Assembly: GCF_900698885.1 (NCBI RefSeq)
Contig: NZ_LR217705.1
Location: forward strand, 310,001-374,000
DNA: 64,000 bases
Direction of reading: 5' to 3'
Source of the DNA: Erwinia_E haradaeae_H
GTDB lineage: Bacteria; Pseudomonadota; Gammaproteobacteria; Enterobacterales; Enterobacteriaceae
Shown here: positions 1 to 8,194 of the stretch, piece by piece
Layout of the letters: every line of letters begins with the position of its first letter
Position numbering within the stretch: the first letter of the stretch is position 1
Notes under the pieces: generated by a model
Told to the model about the DNA's origin: nothing
The model's input: only the letters and a program-made list of their open reading frames with translations
The model's database searches: none
Translations under genes and position numbers: made by a program

Positions 1-154
1 TAATCAGAGTTTTATGGCATTAATATATAATATAGTAAAAATATTAATACACAGTGTAATTACTATTCGTTGTGATAGCTATGAAATAATAAGCACTACG
101 CGTATAAAACGTTCTGTGTTTTCGAAGAGATTTTATTGATGTAATTCTGAAGAG

Positions 155-185
155 CCTATTTAGTTTAAAACTAATAGGTTTTTTT
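155..185 (+). terminator. Terminator-like hairpin in the rpsB upstream region
   Basis: The arm CCTATTTAGTTT (155-166) pairs with AAACTAATAGG (168-178), with one bulged T, and a run of seven T follows (179-185). It lies about 65 bases before rpsB on the same strand. It could end a transcript entering from the left or act as an attenuator in the rpsB leader. The sequence does not separate these options. Confidence 0.55.
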
Positions 186-251
186 ATTGGACATATATAA
201 TTTTAACTACAAAATAATATAATTAGTATTATATACTCTATAGGGGTAATG

Positions 252-938
252 ATGGAAACTATTTCTATGCATGAAATGCTTCAAGCAGGCGTACACTTTG
301 GTCACCAGACTCGATATTGGAATCCAAAAATGAAACCATTTATTTTTGGATCCCGCAATAAGGTTCATATTATTAATCTTGAAAAAACTGTTCTAATGTT
401 TAATGAAGCTTTATCTGAAATTACAAAGATCTCTGCCCGTAAAGGTAAAATCTTATTTGTTGGCACTAAGCGTTCGGCGAATTTAGCTATTAAAAAACAC
501 GCTTTAGGTTGTGATCAATTTTTTGTCAATCACCGTTGGTTGGGTGGTATGTTGACAAACTGGAAAACAGTGCGTCAGTCTATTAAGCGCTTAAAAGAAT
601 TAGAGCTTCAGTCTCAGGATGGTACCTTTGAGAAGCTTACTAAAAAAGAGGCCCTAATTCGTATTGGTCAATTAGCTAAGCTAGAAAATAGTTTAGGTGG
701 GATTAAGGATATGGGTGGCCTGCCAGACGCACTATTTGTCGTGGATGCTCATCATGAACATATTGCGATTAAAGAAGCAAATAACTTAGGCATCTTAGTG
801 TTTTCTATTGTAGATACAAATTCTGATCCAGCTGGCGTGGATTTTATTATTCCAGGAAATGATGACGCTATTCGTGCTATCAATTTATATCTAACAATAG
901 TAGAGGCTACTATTCGTGATGGGTTATCTAGAGCATAA
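252..938 (+). CDS. rpsB: 30S ribosomal protein S2
   Basis: S2 is a primary component of the small-subunit body and is needed to bring S1 to the ribosome. The 228-residue product matches E. coli S2 from its first residues (METISMHEMLQAGVHFGHQ), through the NHRWLGGMLTNWKT block, to the IPGNDDAIRA segment. It stops about a dozen residues early, losing the acidic C-terminal tail. Two ATG codons are adjacent (249 and 252). The second lines up with the E. coli start and sits six bases behind the GGGG at 243-246, so 252 is chosen. It heads the conserved rpsB-tsf-pyrH-frr run, but a 257-base spacer with its own promoter separates it from tsf. Confidence 0.97.
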   Translation: METISMHEMLQAGVHFGHQTRYWNPKMKPFIFGSRNKVHIINLEKTVLMFNEALSEITKISARKGKILFVGTKRSANLAIKKHALGCDQFFVNHRWLGGMLTNWKTVRQSIKRLKELELQSQDGTFEKLTKKEALIRIGQLAKLENSLGGIKDMGGLPDALFVVDAHHEHIAIKEANNLGILVFSIVDTNSDPAGVDFIIPGNDDAIRAINLYLTIVEATIRDGLSRA

Positions 939-1060
939 TTTAGATTAAATAACAGAATGTACAAAATTACTGCATATTATTTGAGGTATAGTGGGTATAT
1001 TTTATTATTTTTAATAAATAGTTATCATGAGATAGTGATTTTTGGATAGGTTGTGAGATT

Positions 1061-1089
1061 TTGACTTTTTTTGGCATTTATTGTATGAT
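1061..1089 (+). promoter_or_regulatory. Predicted sigma-70 promoter for tsf
   Basis: TTGACT at 1061-1066 and TATGAT at 1084-1089 are separated by exactly 17 bases. Each hexamer differs from consensus at one position. The predicted start of transcription is near 1096, 100 bases before the tsf start. The promoter lies in the rpsB-tsf spacer, so tsf may be transcribed independently of rpsB. This is a reading of the sequence with no transcript data. Confidence 0.6.
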
Positions 1090-1096
1090 TTATCTT

Positions 1097-1119
1097 AAAA
1101 AGATATCGGTGTCTTTTTT
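1097..1119 (+). other. Short hairpin with T-run in the rpsB-tsf spacer
   Basis: AAAAAGA (1097-1103) pairs with TCTTTTT (1112-1118) around an eight-base loop. It begins almost at the predicted tsf transcription start. It may be a weak terminator for rpsB transcripts or a 5-prime stem on the tsf message. The stem holds only one G-C pair, so it is weak. Confidence 0.3.
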
Positions 1120-1195
1120 AAAAAAAAAATACTATTCTGTATCAGATACATGTATATATTTTAAATATAATGCGAGTTAATCTTAGGAGAAAAGA

Positions 1196-2005
1196 ATGGT
1201 TCAGATTACCGCTGCTCTAGTAAAAGATTTACGCGAACGCACCGGTGCAGGTATTATGGATTGTAAAAAAGTGCTTATTGATGCGCACGGTGATGTTGAT
1301 TTAGCCATAAAATATATGCGTCAAGCTGGTATAATTAAAGGAGCAAAAAAAACGAAAAATATAGCTGCAGAAGGTTTGATTAGATGCAAAACAATAGGGA
1401 ATTACGGTGTTATGTTAGAGATCAATTGTCAGACAGATTTTGTGGTTAAGGATGTTAGCTTTCAATTGTTTGCTGATAAAGTACTTGATGCTGCTATTTT
1501 TAGTCGTGTAATCGATGCAAAAAAATTAGAAGACAAGTTTCAAGAGGAGCGTATGTCTCTAATTTCTCATTTTGGTGAGAATATTCATATTCGACGAATA
1601 GTTTCTCTAGAAGGTCCAGTTTTAGGAAAATATTTACATGACCAACGTATTGGTGTGTTAGTGTCTCTGACAAAATCAACCGTCAATTTTGCTAAAAAAA
1701 TTGCTATGCATATCGCAGCAAGCAAACCTGAATTTATTGCACCAAAAGATGTATCATCTGAAGTTTTAGAAAAAGAGTACCAGGTTCAATTAGAAATTGC
1801 AATGCAATCTAGAAAAGCAAAAGAGATTGCTGAAAAAATAGTGACAGGCAGAATGCAAAAATTTATTCGAGAAATCTCTTTAACTAGTCAGCCATTTATT
1901 TTAGATTTGAATAAAGATGTCAGTCAATGTCTTGTCGAAGAAGATGCTGTTGTGAATAATTTTGTGCGATTTGAGGTAGGTGAGGGGATTAAGAAAAAGG
2001 ATTAA
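1196..2005 (+). CDS. tsf: Elongation factor Ts
   Basis: EF-Ts is the nucleotide exchange factor that recycles EF-Tu from its GDP form. The product has 269 residues against 283 in E. coli. It opens with the UBA-like N-terminal domain (MVQITAALVKDLRERTGAG, with the conserved MDCKKVL after it) and keeps the core motif EINCQTDFV that contacts EF-Tu. The start ATG follows a GGAG ribosome-binding site at 1187-1190. The second core subdomain and C-terminal module are present but divergent, with several short deletions relative to E. coli. Loss of conserved positions is typical of fast-evolving symbiont proteins, but the reading frame is complete. Confidence 0.96.
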   Translation: MVQITAALVKDLRERTGAGIMDCKKVLIDAHGDVDLAIKYMRQAGIIKGAKKTKNIAAEGLIRCKTIGNYGVMLEINCQTDFVVKDVSFQLFADKVLDAAIFSRVIDAKKLEDKFQEERMSLISHFGENIHIRRIVSLEGPVLGKYLHDQRIGVLVSLTKSTVNFAKKIAMHIAASKPEFIAPKDVSSEVLEKEYQVQLEIAMQSRKAKEIAEKIVTGRMQKFIREISLTSQPFILDLNKDVSQCLVEEDAVVNNFVRFEVGEGIKKKD

Positions 2006-2227
2006 ATGTTGAAAAAGAAGTTTCATTATTAACTCAAGTCACGAAGTAGTTTTTATGAGAATCGTTATTTAGATAGTTTAGATAGTTGTTTTTGAAATCT
2101 AACTATTCAATAACAATCTCATCTTCGTTATATATCACCCCTTGAGATTTGAAAGATAATTTTGGTGAAAATATAATTCTAGTGAAAATTAGAATTCCTG
2201 ATTACAGACATCGTCTAGGACATGACT

Positions 2228-2953
2228 ATGGCGACTTATATAAAACCTGTATATCAACGTATCCTGCTAAAGTTGAGCGGTGAGGCATTTCAAGGTTCTG
2301 AAGGTTTTGGTATTAATCCTAGTTCGCTAAGGCGCTTGGCAAAAGAGGTCAAAGAGTTAGTAGCATTAGGCGTTCAGGTGGGTATAGTTATTGGTGGTGG
2401 AAATTTATTTCGCGGATCAGGTTTAGAACAGGCTGGTATGAATCGTGTAGTAGGAGATCATATGGGAATGTTAGCAACAGTAATGAACGGTTTAGCCATG
2501 AGAGATGCTATGTATCGTGAAAATATGAAGGTCACGCTTATGTCCGCTATCCCTTTAAATGCTGTTTGCGATACTTATTGTTGGGACAAGGCCAATAGTC
2601 TTTTACAAAAAAATCATGTAGTTATTTTTGCTGCAGGTATTGGTAACCCATTTTTTACTACTGACTCTGCAGCTTGTTTGCGTGGCATTGAAATTCAGGC
2701 TAACGCAGTACTAAAAGCTACTAAAGTAGATGGTGTTTATTCTGCGGATCCGGCAAGTTATCCAAAGGCGGTGTTATATGACAAACTTACTTACTCAGAA
2801 GTACTAAGTAGCGCTCTAAAAATCATGGACTTAGCTGCCTTTACTTTAGCGCGTGATCATGGGCTACCTATTCGTGTATTTAATATGAATAAGCCAGGCG
2901 CTCTATGTCGTATACTTATGGGTAAAAAAGAAGGAACTTTAATTACAAATTAA
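2228..2953 (+). CDS. pyrH: Uridylate kinase (UMP kinase)
   Basis: PyrH phosphorylates UMP to UDP in pyrimidine nucleotide synthesis and belongs to the amino acid kinase fold. The 241-residue product, the same length as in E. coli, carries KPVYQRILLKLSGEA at the N-terminus, the glycine-rich GIVIGGGNLFRG loop, the GNPFFTTDSAACLR segment and the KATKVDGVY block. ATG codons occur at 2222 and 2228. The second matches the E. coli start (MAT) and has AGGA at 2217-2220 at correct spacing, so it is preferred. It is third in the rpsB-tsf-pyrH-frr run. Confidence 0.97.
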   Translation: MATYIKPVYQRILLKLSGEAFQGSEGFGINPSSLRRLAKEVKELVALGVQVGIVIGGGNLFRGSGLEQAGMNRVVGDHMGMLATVMNGLAMRDAMYRENMKVTLMSAIPLNAVCDTYCWDKANSLLQKNHVVIFAAGIGNPFFTTDSAACLRGIEIQANAVLKATKVDGVYSADPASYPKAVLYDKLTYSEVLSSALKIMDLAAFTLARDHGLPIRVFNMNKPGALCRILMGKKEGTLITN

Positions 2954-3024
2954 TGTTTGTTTAATTGCAATCACATCAAGAGAATTAAGGTAGGCGCTGC
3001 CAATCTAATCAGGGTGATAAGTCA

Positions 3025-3053
3025 TTGACAGATTGCGTTTCAGTTCCTGATCA
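3025..3053 (+). promoter_or_regulatory. Possible promoter upstream of frr
   Basis: A perfect -35 hexamer TTGACA lies at 3025-3030 in the pyrH-frr spacer. The hexamer 17 bases downstream, TGATCA (3048-3053), is a poor -10 element. It would place a start about 30 bases before frr. The call rests on the -35 alone. Confidence 0.28.
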
Positions 3054-3089
3054 TAGTGATAATATCAATAGCATTGAAGGCTGTTCAGA

Positions 3090-3647
3090 GTGATAAATGA
3101 TATTCAGAATAACACTGAAATACGTATGACAAAATGCGTGGAAGTGTTTACACAAAACATTAGAAAAATTCATACCGGGCGCGCATCGATATCTATACTT
3201 GATGGTATTGTTATTGATTATTACGGATCGTCTGCTCCTTTATCTCAGTTGGCTAATATTACTGTAGAAAACGCTTGCACATTAAAGATTAACGTATTTG
3301 ATAGATCTATAATTTCCTTAGTTGAAAAAGCAATTATAACTTCAGGTTTAGGTTTGAATCCGCAGACAGTAGGTATAGATATCCGCATTCGGCTTCCAGC
3401 ATTAACCGAAGAGCGTCGATATAAACTAATTAAACTGGTGCGTAGTGAGTCTGAACAGGGAAAAATTTCAGTTCGTAATATACGTCGTGATGCTAATGAT
3501 CACATCAAGCTGCTTTTAAAACAAAAAAAAATTAGCCTAGAAGAAGACCGACGCGGACAAGAATTGGTTCAGAAAATTACTGATATTTTTATTAAGAAAA
3601 TAGATAGAATTTTATTAGATAAAGAGAAGGATATATTAGATTTTTAG
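3090..3647 (+). CDS. frr: Ribosome recycling factor
   Basis: RRF works with EF-G to split the post-termination ribosome complex. The product has 185 residues, identical to the E. coli length. It aligns throughout, including the KIHTGRAS and LKINVFDRS segments of the first helix and beta domain, and the RRDAND and KKISLEEDRR segments of the three-helix bundle. Translation starts with GTG at 3090, as I recall for E. coli, behind GAAGG at 3076-3080. It follows pyrH on the same strand as in other enterics. Confidence 0.96.
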   Translation: MINDIQNNTEIRMTKCVEVFTQNIRKIHTGRASISILDGIVIDYYGSSAPLSQLANITVENACTLKINVFDRSIISLVEKAIITSGLGLNPQTVGIDIRIRLPALTEERRYKLIKLVRSESEQGKISVRNIRRDANDHIKLLLKQKKISLEEDRRGQELVQKITDIFIKKIDRILLDKEKDILDF

Positions 3648-3755
3648 AAATTTTGCCACAGTATTATGTGTTAATATTATATACAATGTTCTAAATTAGA
3701 ATAACTGTCCGATTTTTTACAATGACGACTGCATTTTATTATTCTGAGTAAATGT

Positions 3756-4955
3756 ATGAAGCAATTAACGATTCTCGGCTCAACTGGATCTATTGGTAGT
3801 AGTACGTTATCTGTAATTCGAGAAAACCGCAAGCTATTTGCTGTTAAAGCTTTAGTGGCGAGACGAAATGTTGAACGGATGATGTGGCAATGTCTAGAGT
3901 TTCGTCCAGATTTCGCTGTTATGCTAGATGAGAAAGCTGCGCGTGAATTACGCTTTCGATTGCATTATTTTCATATCTCCACTGAAGTCTTAAATGGTCA
4001 ACAGGCAATCTGTGATATGGCTGCGCTAGATGATGTTGATCAGGTGGTTTCGGCAATTGTAGGGGTAGCAGCCTTATTGCCCACCTTATCCGCTATTCAG
4101 GCTGGCAAACAAGTTTTGCTGGCTAATAAAGAATCACTAGTAACATGCGGGCGCCTTTTTCTAGAAGCGGTTATTTCCTCTCAGGCTCAGATTGTGCCTA
4201 TTGATAGTGAACATAATGCTATTTTTCAAAGCTTACCCGTATCTTTACAGACTCAGTTAGGTTTTGCTGTTTTAGAGAGCAATGGTATTGAGAGTATTAT
4301 TTTGACAGGATCAGGAGGTCCGTTTCGCGACATTCCTTTATCAAAACTTCATTATATGACACCAGATCAAGCATGCTTGCATCCAAATTGGATGATGGGG
4401 CGTAAGATATCTGTTGATTCAGCTACGATGATGAATAAAGGTTTAGAATATATTGAGGCAAAATGGCTTTTTAATGCTTCCGATAAGCAGATAGAAGTGA
4501 TTATTCATCCACAGTCTGTTATACACTCTATGGTTCGTTATCTCGATGGTGGTATTATGGCACAGTTGAGCTTCCCGGATATGCGATCGCCAATTGCTTA
4601 TGGTATGGGTTGGCCTCAGAGAGTGAAATCAGGAGCTACAAAGCTTAATTTTCAGAAACTTTCAGCAATGACTTTTTTAGAACCTGATTATGTACGTTAT
4701 CCTTGCCTAAAGTTGGCCATTCAGGCTAGCAAAGCGGGACAGGCGGCTACCACGATATTGAACGCTTCTAATGAGATTGCGGTGGCAGCATTTTTAGCAT
4801 CAAGAATAGCTTTCACTGATATTGTTTCACTAAATGCTGCCGTTTTAGATAATTTGTCCTGTTGTGAGCCAGATAGCGTTGATGCGGTACTTGTTATCGA
4901 CTGTGAAGCAAGATCTGTAGCATGGGAGTTATTGTCACGATTTATTAAAAAATGA
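3756..4955 (+). CDS. dxr: 1-deoxy-D-xylulose 5-phosphate reductoisomerase
   Basis: Dxr converts 1-deoxyxylulose 5-phosphate to 2-C-methylerythritol 4-phosphate with NADPH, the committed step of the MEP isoprenoid pathway. The product has 399 residues against 398 in E. coli. The NADPH-binding GSTGSIGSST is at residues 8-17. The metal and substrate-binding segment IDSEHNAIFQ lies near residue 150, and the NKGLEYIEAKWLF and IHPQSVIHSMV blocks follow. It sits just before uppS, which uses the C5 units the pathway makes. The frame is intact. Confidence 0.97.
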   Translation: MKQLTILGSTGSIGSSTLSVIRENRKLFAVKALVARRNVERMMWQCLEFRPDFAVMLDEKAARELRFRLHYFHISTEVLNGQQAICDMAALDDVDQVVSAIVGVAALLPTLSAIQAGKQVLLANKESLVTCGRLFLEAVISSQAQIVPIDSEHNAIFQSLPVSLQTQLGFAVLESNGIESIILTGSGGPFRDIPLSKLHYMTPDQACLHPNWMMGRKISVDSATMMNKGLEYIEAKWLFNASDKQIEVIIHPQSVIHSMVRYLDGGIMAQLSFPDMRSPIAYGMGWPQRVKSGATKLNFQKLSAMTFLEPDYVRYPCLKLAIQASKAGQAATTILNASNEIAVAAFLASRIAFTDIVSLNAAVLDNLSCCEPDSVDAVLVIDCEARSVAWELLSRFIKK

Positions 4956-5120
4956 TCTGTTATGATTTGGTTTATGATCTTGGTGTTAATTTTTGATTTT
5001 GAAGTTAGAGATTATTAACGTATTAATAAAATGGCTAATTATATTATGCTAGCTTAGCTTTTAATAAAGCAAGATTCTCAGAAGTTATTTAATTCTGAAC
5101 TAGGGGGATCATGACGCGCG

Positions 5121-5864
5121 ATGTCGCCCGAAGATCAATTGCAATATAAGAACCAACCGATGGTTAAGCCTCGTCATGTAGCAATTATTATGGATGGTAA
5201 TGGTCGATGGGCAACAAAACAAGGGAAATTGCGGATTACTGGACATCAGGCCGGTGCGGAATCTGTTCGGCGCGCTATTAGTGTTGCAGTAAATTATCAA
5301 TTAGATGCACTGACGTTATATGCTTTTAGTAGTGATAATTGGAGTCGTCCTGATCAGGAAGTTATAGCCTTATTAGAGTTATTTGTCTTAGTTCTTGATA
5401 CAGAAGTTAAAAATTTACATAAACATAATATTCGATTGAATATTATTGGTGATACCACTCGTTTTAGTCATCGCTTACAAGACTGTATCCGATGTGCTGA
5501 AGAAAAAACTCAGAACAATCAAGGTTTAATATTAAATATTGCTGCAAACTATGGGGGGCGTTGGGATATTATTCACGGAGTACGGGCTTTAGCAGAACAG
5601 GTGCGAGACGGGATTCTTCGTCCAGACGAAATTGAAGAAAAAACGTTAAGCGCGCATCTATGCTTAAGCACAATAGCACCTGTTGATCTTGTAATAAGGA
5701 CCGGAGGAGAATATCGTATTAGTAATTTTCTATTATGGCAAGCGGCTTATGCAGAGTTTTGGTTTACAGATATTTTGTGGCCTGATTTTGATGAAGATGT
5801 TTTTAAAGGTGCACTAAATGCATTTGCAAAACGAGAGCGTAGATTTGGTGGTATCACTCTTTAA
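5121..5864 (+). CDS. uppS: Undecaprenyl diphosphate synthase
   Basis: UppS extends farnesyl diphosphate with eight isopentenyl units to give the C55 lipid carrier for peptidoglycan and O-antigen precursors. The catalytic aspartate is at residue 25 in HVAIIMDGNGRWA, and the C-terminal substrate motif RTGGEYRISNFLLWQ is intact. Length is 247 residues against 253 in E. coli. The G-run at 5103-5107 serves as ribosome-binding site. An ATG at 5111 is closer to it but opens only a 12-codon frame, so 5121 is taken as the start. The gene is also called ispU. Confidence 0.95.
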   Translation: MSPEDQLQYKNQPMVKPRHVAIIMDGNGRWATKQGKLRITGHQAGAESVRRAISVAVNYQLDALTLYAFSSDNWSRPDQEVIALLELFVLVLDTEVKNLHKHNIRLNIIGDTTRFSHRLQDCIRCAEEKTQNNQGLILNIAANYGGRWDIIHGVRALAEQVRDGILRPDEIEEKTLSAHLCLSTIAPVDLVIRTGGEYRISNFLLWQAAYAEFWFTDILWPDFDEDVFKGALNAFAKRERRFGGITL

Positions 5865-5897
5865 AATTTATAGGAACGTAAATGTTTATAGGAACTT

Positions 5898-5903
5898 AGG
5901 AGG
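5898..5903 (+). promoter_or_regulatory. Consensus ribosome-binding site fixing the cdsA start
   Basis: AGGAGG lies four bases before the ATG at 5908. In-frame ATG codons occur upstream from 5818, inside uppS, but this perfect Shine-Dalgarno sequence and the homology both point to 5908. Confidence 0.75.
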
Positions 5904-5907
5904 CTTG

Positions 5908-6771
5908 ATGTTACGAATGCGATGCATCACCTCATTGATATTAATTCCAATTATTATTGGAGCATTATTTTGTCTACCTATATTGGCATTTAGTATTACT
6001 ATTTTCTTAATAAGCATGTTAGCTGCATGGGAATGGTGTCCTTTGGCAGGTTTATCTTCTTGCTGTCATCGGGTATTTTTTATAATATTGTGTGGGTTTA
6101 TTTTATCAATTAGTATGTTTGATATATTATTCGGTAATGCGCTGGAATGGATACATTGGTTAAGAATTCCTGATATACTATGGATTGCAGTATGGTGGTG
6201 GATATTAGTGATACCTTTAGTATTATTTTATCCATCTTCAGCCGTATTGTGGAGAACTTCACGTATATTGGGTATTTTATTTGGTTTATTAACTATTTGG
6301 TCGTTTTTTTGTGGTATGCTGACAGTTCGTCAATATCACTATCAATTAGATCACACTGTTGGTGCGTGGCGTCTTCTATATTTATTAATATTAGTCTGGG
6401 GGATAGATTCTGGTGCTTATTTATTTGGAAAAGTTTTTGGAAAACATCAGTTAGTGCCAAAAATTTCATCAGGAAAAACATGGGAAGGTTTGCTAGGTGG
6501 TCTATTGAGTGCATTTATAATCTTTTTTATATTTACTCAACTCACAGTATTGGGTGTAGCGCCAATAAGTTTGTTTTTATGTTCTATATTTACTGTGTTT
6601 GCTTCTATTTTGGGTGACTTAAGCGAAAGTATTTTTAAACGTACAGCTGGCATCAAAGATAGTGGTAAACTAATTCCTGGCCATGGTGGTATATTAGATC
6701 GTATTGATAGTCTGACTGCTGCCGCTCCAATTTTCGCTAGTTTGCAGCTTGTGATTACAGAAGTTATATAA
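5908..6771 (+). CDS. cdsA: CDP-diacylglycerol synthase (phosphatidate cytidylyltransferase)
   Basis: CdsA makes CDP-diacylglycerol from CTP and phosphatidic acid, the precursor of all phospholipids, in the inner membrane. The 287-residue product has several hydrophobic helices. It ends with the family signature running from SIFKRTAGIKDSG to PGHGGILDRIDS, which holds the conserved Lys-Asp and terminal Asp-Arg-x-Asp residues. The longer frame opens at 5818 but would overlap uppS. The 5908 start has a perfect ribosome-binding site and matches the E. coli N-terminus (MLRMRCITSLILIP). In E. coli the next gene is rseP, here a pseudogene. Confidence 0.95.
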   Translation: MLRMRCITSLILIPIIIGALFCLPILAFSITIFLISMLAAWEWCPLAGLSSCCHRVFFIILCGFILSISMFDILFGNALEWIHWLRIPDILWIAVWWWILVIPLVLFYPSSAVLWRTSRILGILFGLLTIWSFFCGMLTVRQYHYQLDHTVGAWRLLYLLILVWGIDSGAYLFGKVFGKHQLVPKISSGKTWEGLLGGLLSAFIIFFIFTQLTVLGVAPISLFLCSIFTVFASILGDLSESIFKRTAGIKDSGKLIPGHGGILDRIDSLTAAAPIFASLQLVITEVI

Positions 6772-6791
6772 GGGGTGTTCTACTGAGTGGC

Positions 6792-8130
6792 ATGCTTTGA
6801 AAATTGTTCTTAAAGTTTATATAGAAATTATTGATATCATTGTGCATGAGTGTCCGTATTTTAGATGGTGCATTACTATAAAGTAAAGTATAAATAATGC
6901 AATATTTTGTTTGTTTTTAGAATTGAATAGGTTTTATTCAATAATATTAATAGTTTTTATAATTGTGATGTTAAATGAGAAGGTGATTATTTTGAATCTC
7001 GTGTATCTTTATAAAATGACTTAATAATCAAAATTTTTAATAGGGGTATAGTAAAAATAAAATTTGAACTAATTATAAGTTTTTTTGATCTTAAATTTAG
7101 GAGATAGATTTTATTTTGATAATTTTTAAATGTGTTTATTTGCAAATTATTTTAGTTATTTTTTAACTATAGTGAAATAAATATTTCTTTAGGCGAGCTA
7201 GTTCTTTAATGGCTGGTTGTTAGTAAAATTTATTGATAGAATCAAGAGGTTAGGTTGGAATAATTAATTAAGAATTTTAGTGGAATGATTAGCGCAAATA
7301 TTTTAACGCAGTACTACATATTTAACTATATCTTTTTAATGATTAATGATTATAGAGTACTAAAATGTCTATGCTGTTAACTACAAGCGTAATGTAGGTT
7401 ATTTTTATTTTGCGTCCTATTTATATCTTATAGGTTGATATATTTAGATGACAAATACTGGAGGTATAAGAATTCTTTACAGAGAGTCGATAAGACTGAA
7501 AAGGAAAATATTTTTCTAATAAAAGTTATTAGAATCCTTAGAGTATTTCGGTGTGTTACAGTGAAATCACTTTAATAGATATGCTCTGTAAGAACTTTAG
7601 TTGGACGATTCATAAGATAGAGTTTTTTAAGTGAAAAGAACTATTTTCCAAAAAATTTCAAGAACATTACGGGTTTCTTCCTTATATGTGTAGTATACCT
7701 GCTTGGTATAGAACAGTTTCTAATATGAGTTGTGGGTTATTATTTGTAAGGAGATTTTTATATCTAAAAATATACTTAATTTTAATGTTAAAAACATTCA
7801 AAATCAAAAATAAATGAGAGACAATTTCATAATCTTAATAGATATTTTTGTTTATTTGAAAAAGTGTTTTTTTAGGGCATATAGAATATTACTGCATTTA
7901 CTACATCATGTTTCTGGCGCTTTTTAAGTGTTAATCTTTGGACGATCAATCCTTGTTCACTGTTAGTGTAGATAGTGATAACCTACTTTCTATAGTATTG
8001 AAGATAATAGGTAGCCCTATGCCTGAACAAATTCATAAACTTTCTTATCATTTTAATTTCATTAGTCCAGTGTATTTTAAAGGACTATTACTTATGATAA
8101 TTTATCATGCTTTGAATTGCTTTAAATTAT
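6792..8130 (+). pseudogene. rseP: Decayed rseP (site-2 zinc metalloprotease)
   Basis: E. coli has rseP (450 codons, about 1.35 kb) between cdsA and bamA, and this 1.34 kb gap is the same size. Near the left end a frame reads IIVHECPYF, matching VHEFGHF of the active site but with the second zinc histidine lost. Near the right end EYYCIYYIMFLAL (7884-7922) matches the region ending YYLPFLAL. After a one-base insertion, SVNLWTINPCSLLV (7927-7968) matches SVNLGIINLFPLPV. After a second frameshift, DSDNLLSIVLKIIGSPMPEQ (7971 on) matches the segment from the LDG motif onward, followed by LSY for FSY. Several frameshifts and stops make it non-functional. A 86-codon open frame at 7938-8198 is only the tail of this remnant. 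Confidence 0.88.
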
Positions 8131-8194
8131 ATAACTTTATGTTATGTAATAAAATTTATAATAAAAGCCGGGATACATTTATAAAAGGATGTCA

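Noticed and set aside
1..150. rpsB promoter upstream of the leader hairpin
   Set aside because: TATAAA at 103-108 is a fair -10, but no acceptable -35 lies at the right distance.
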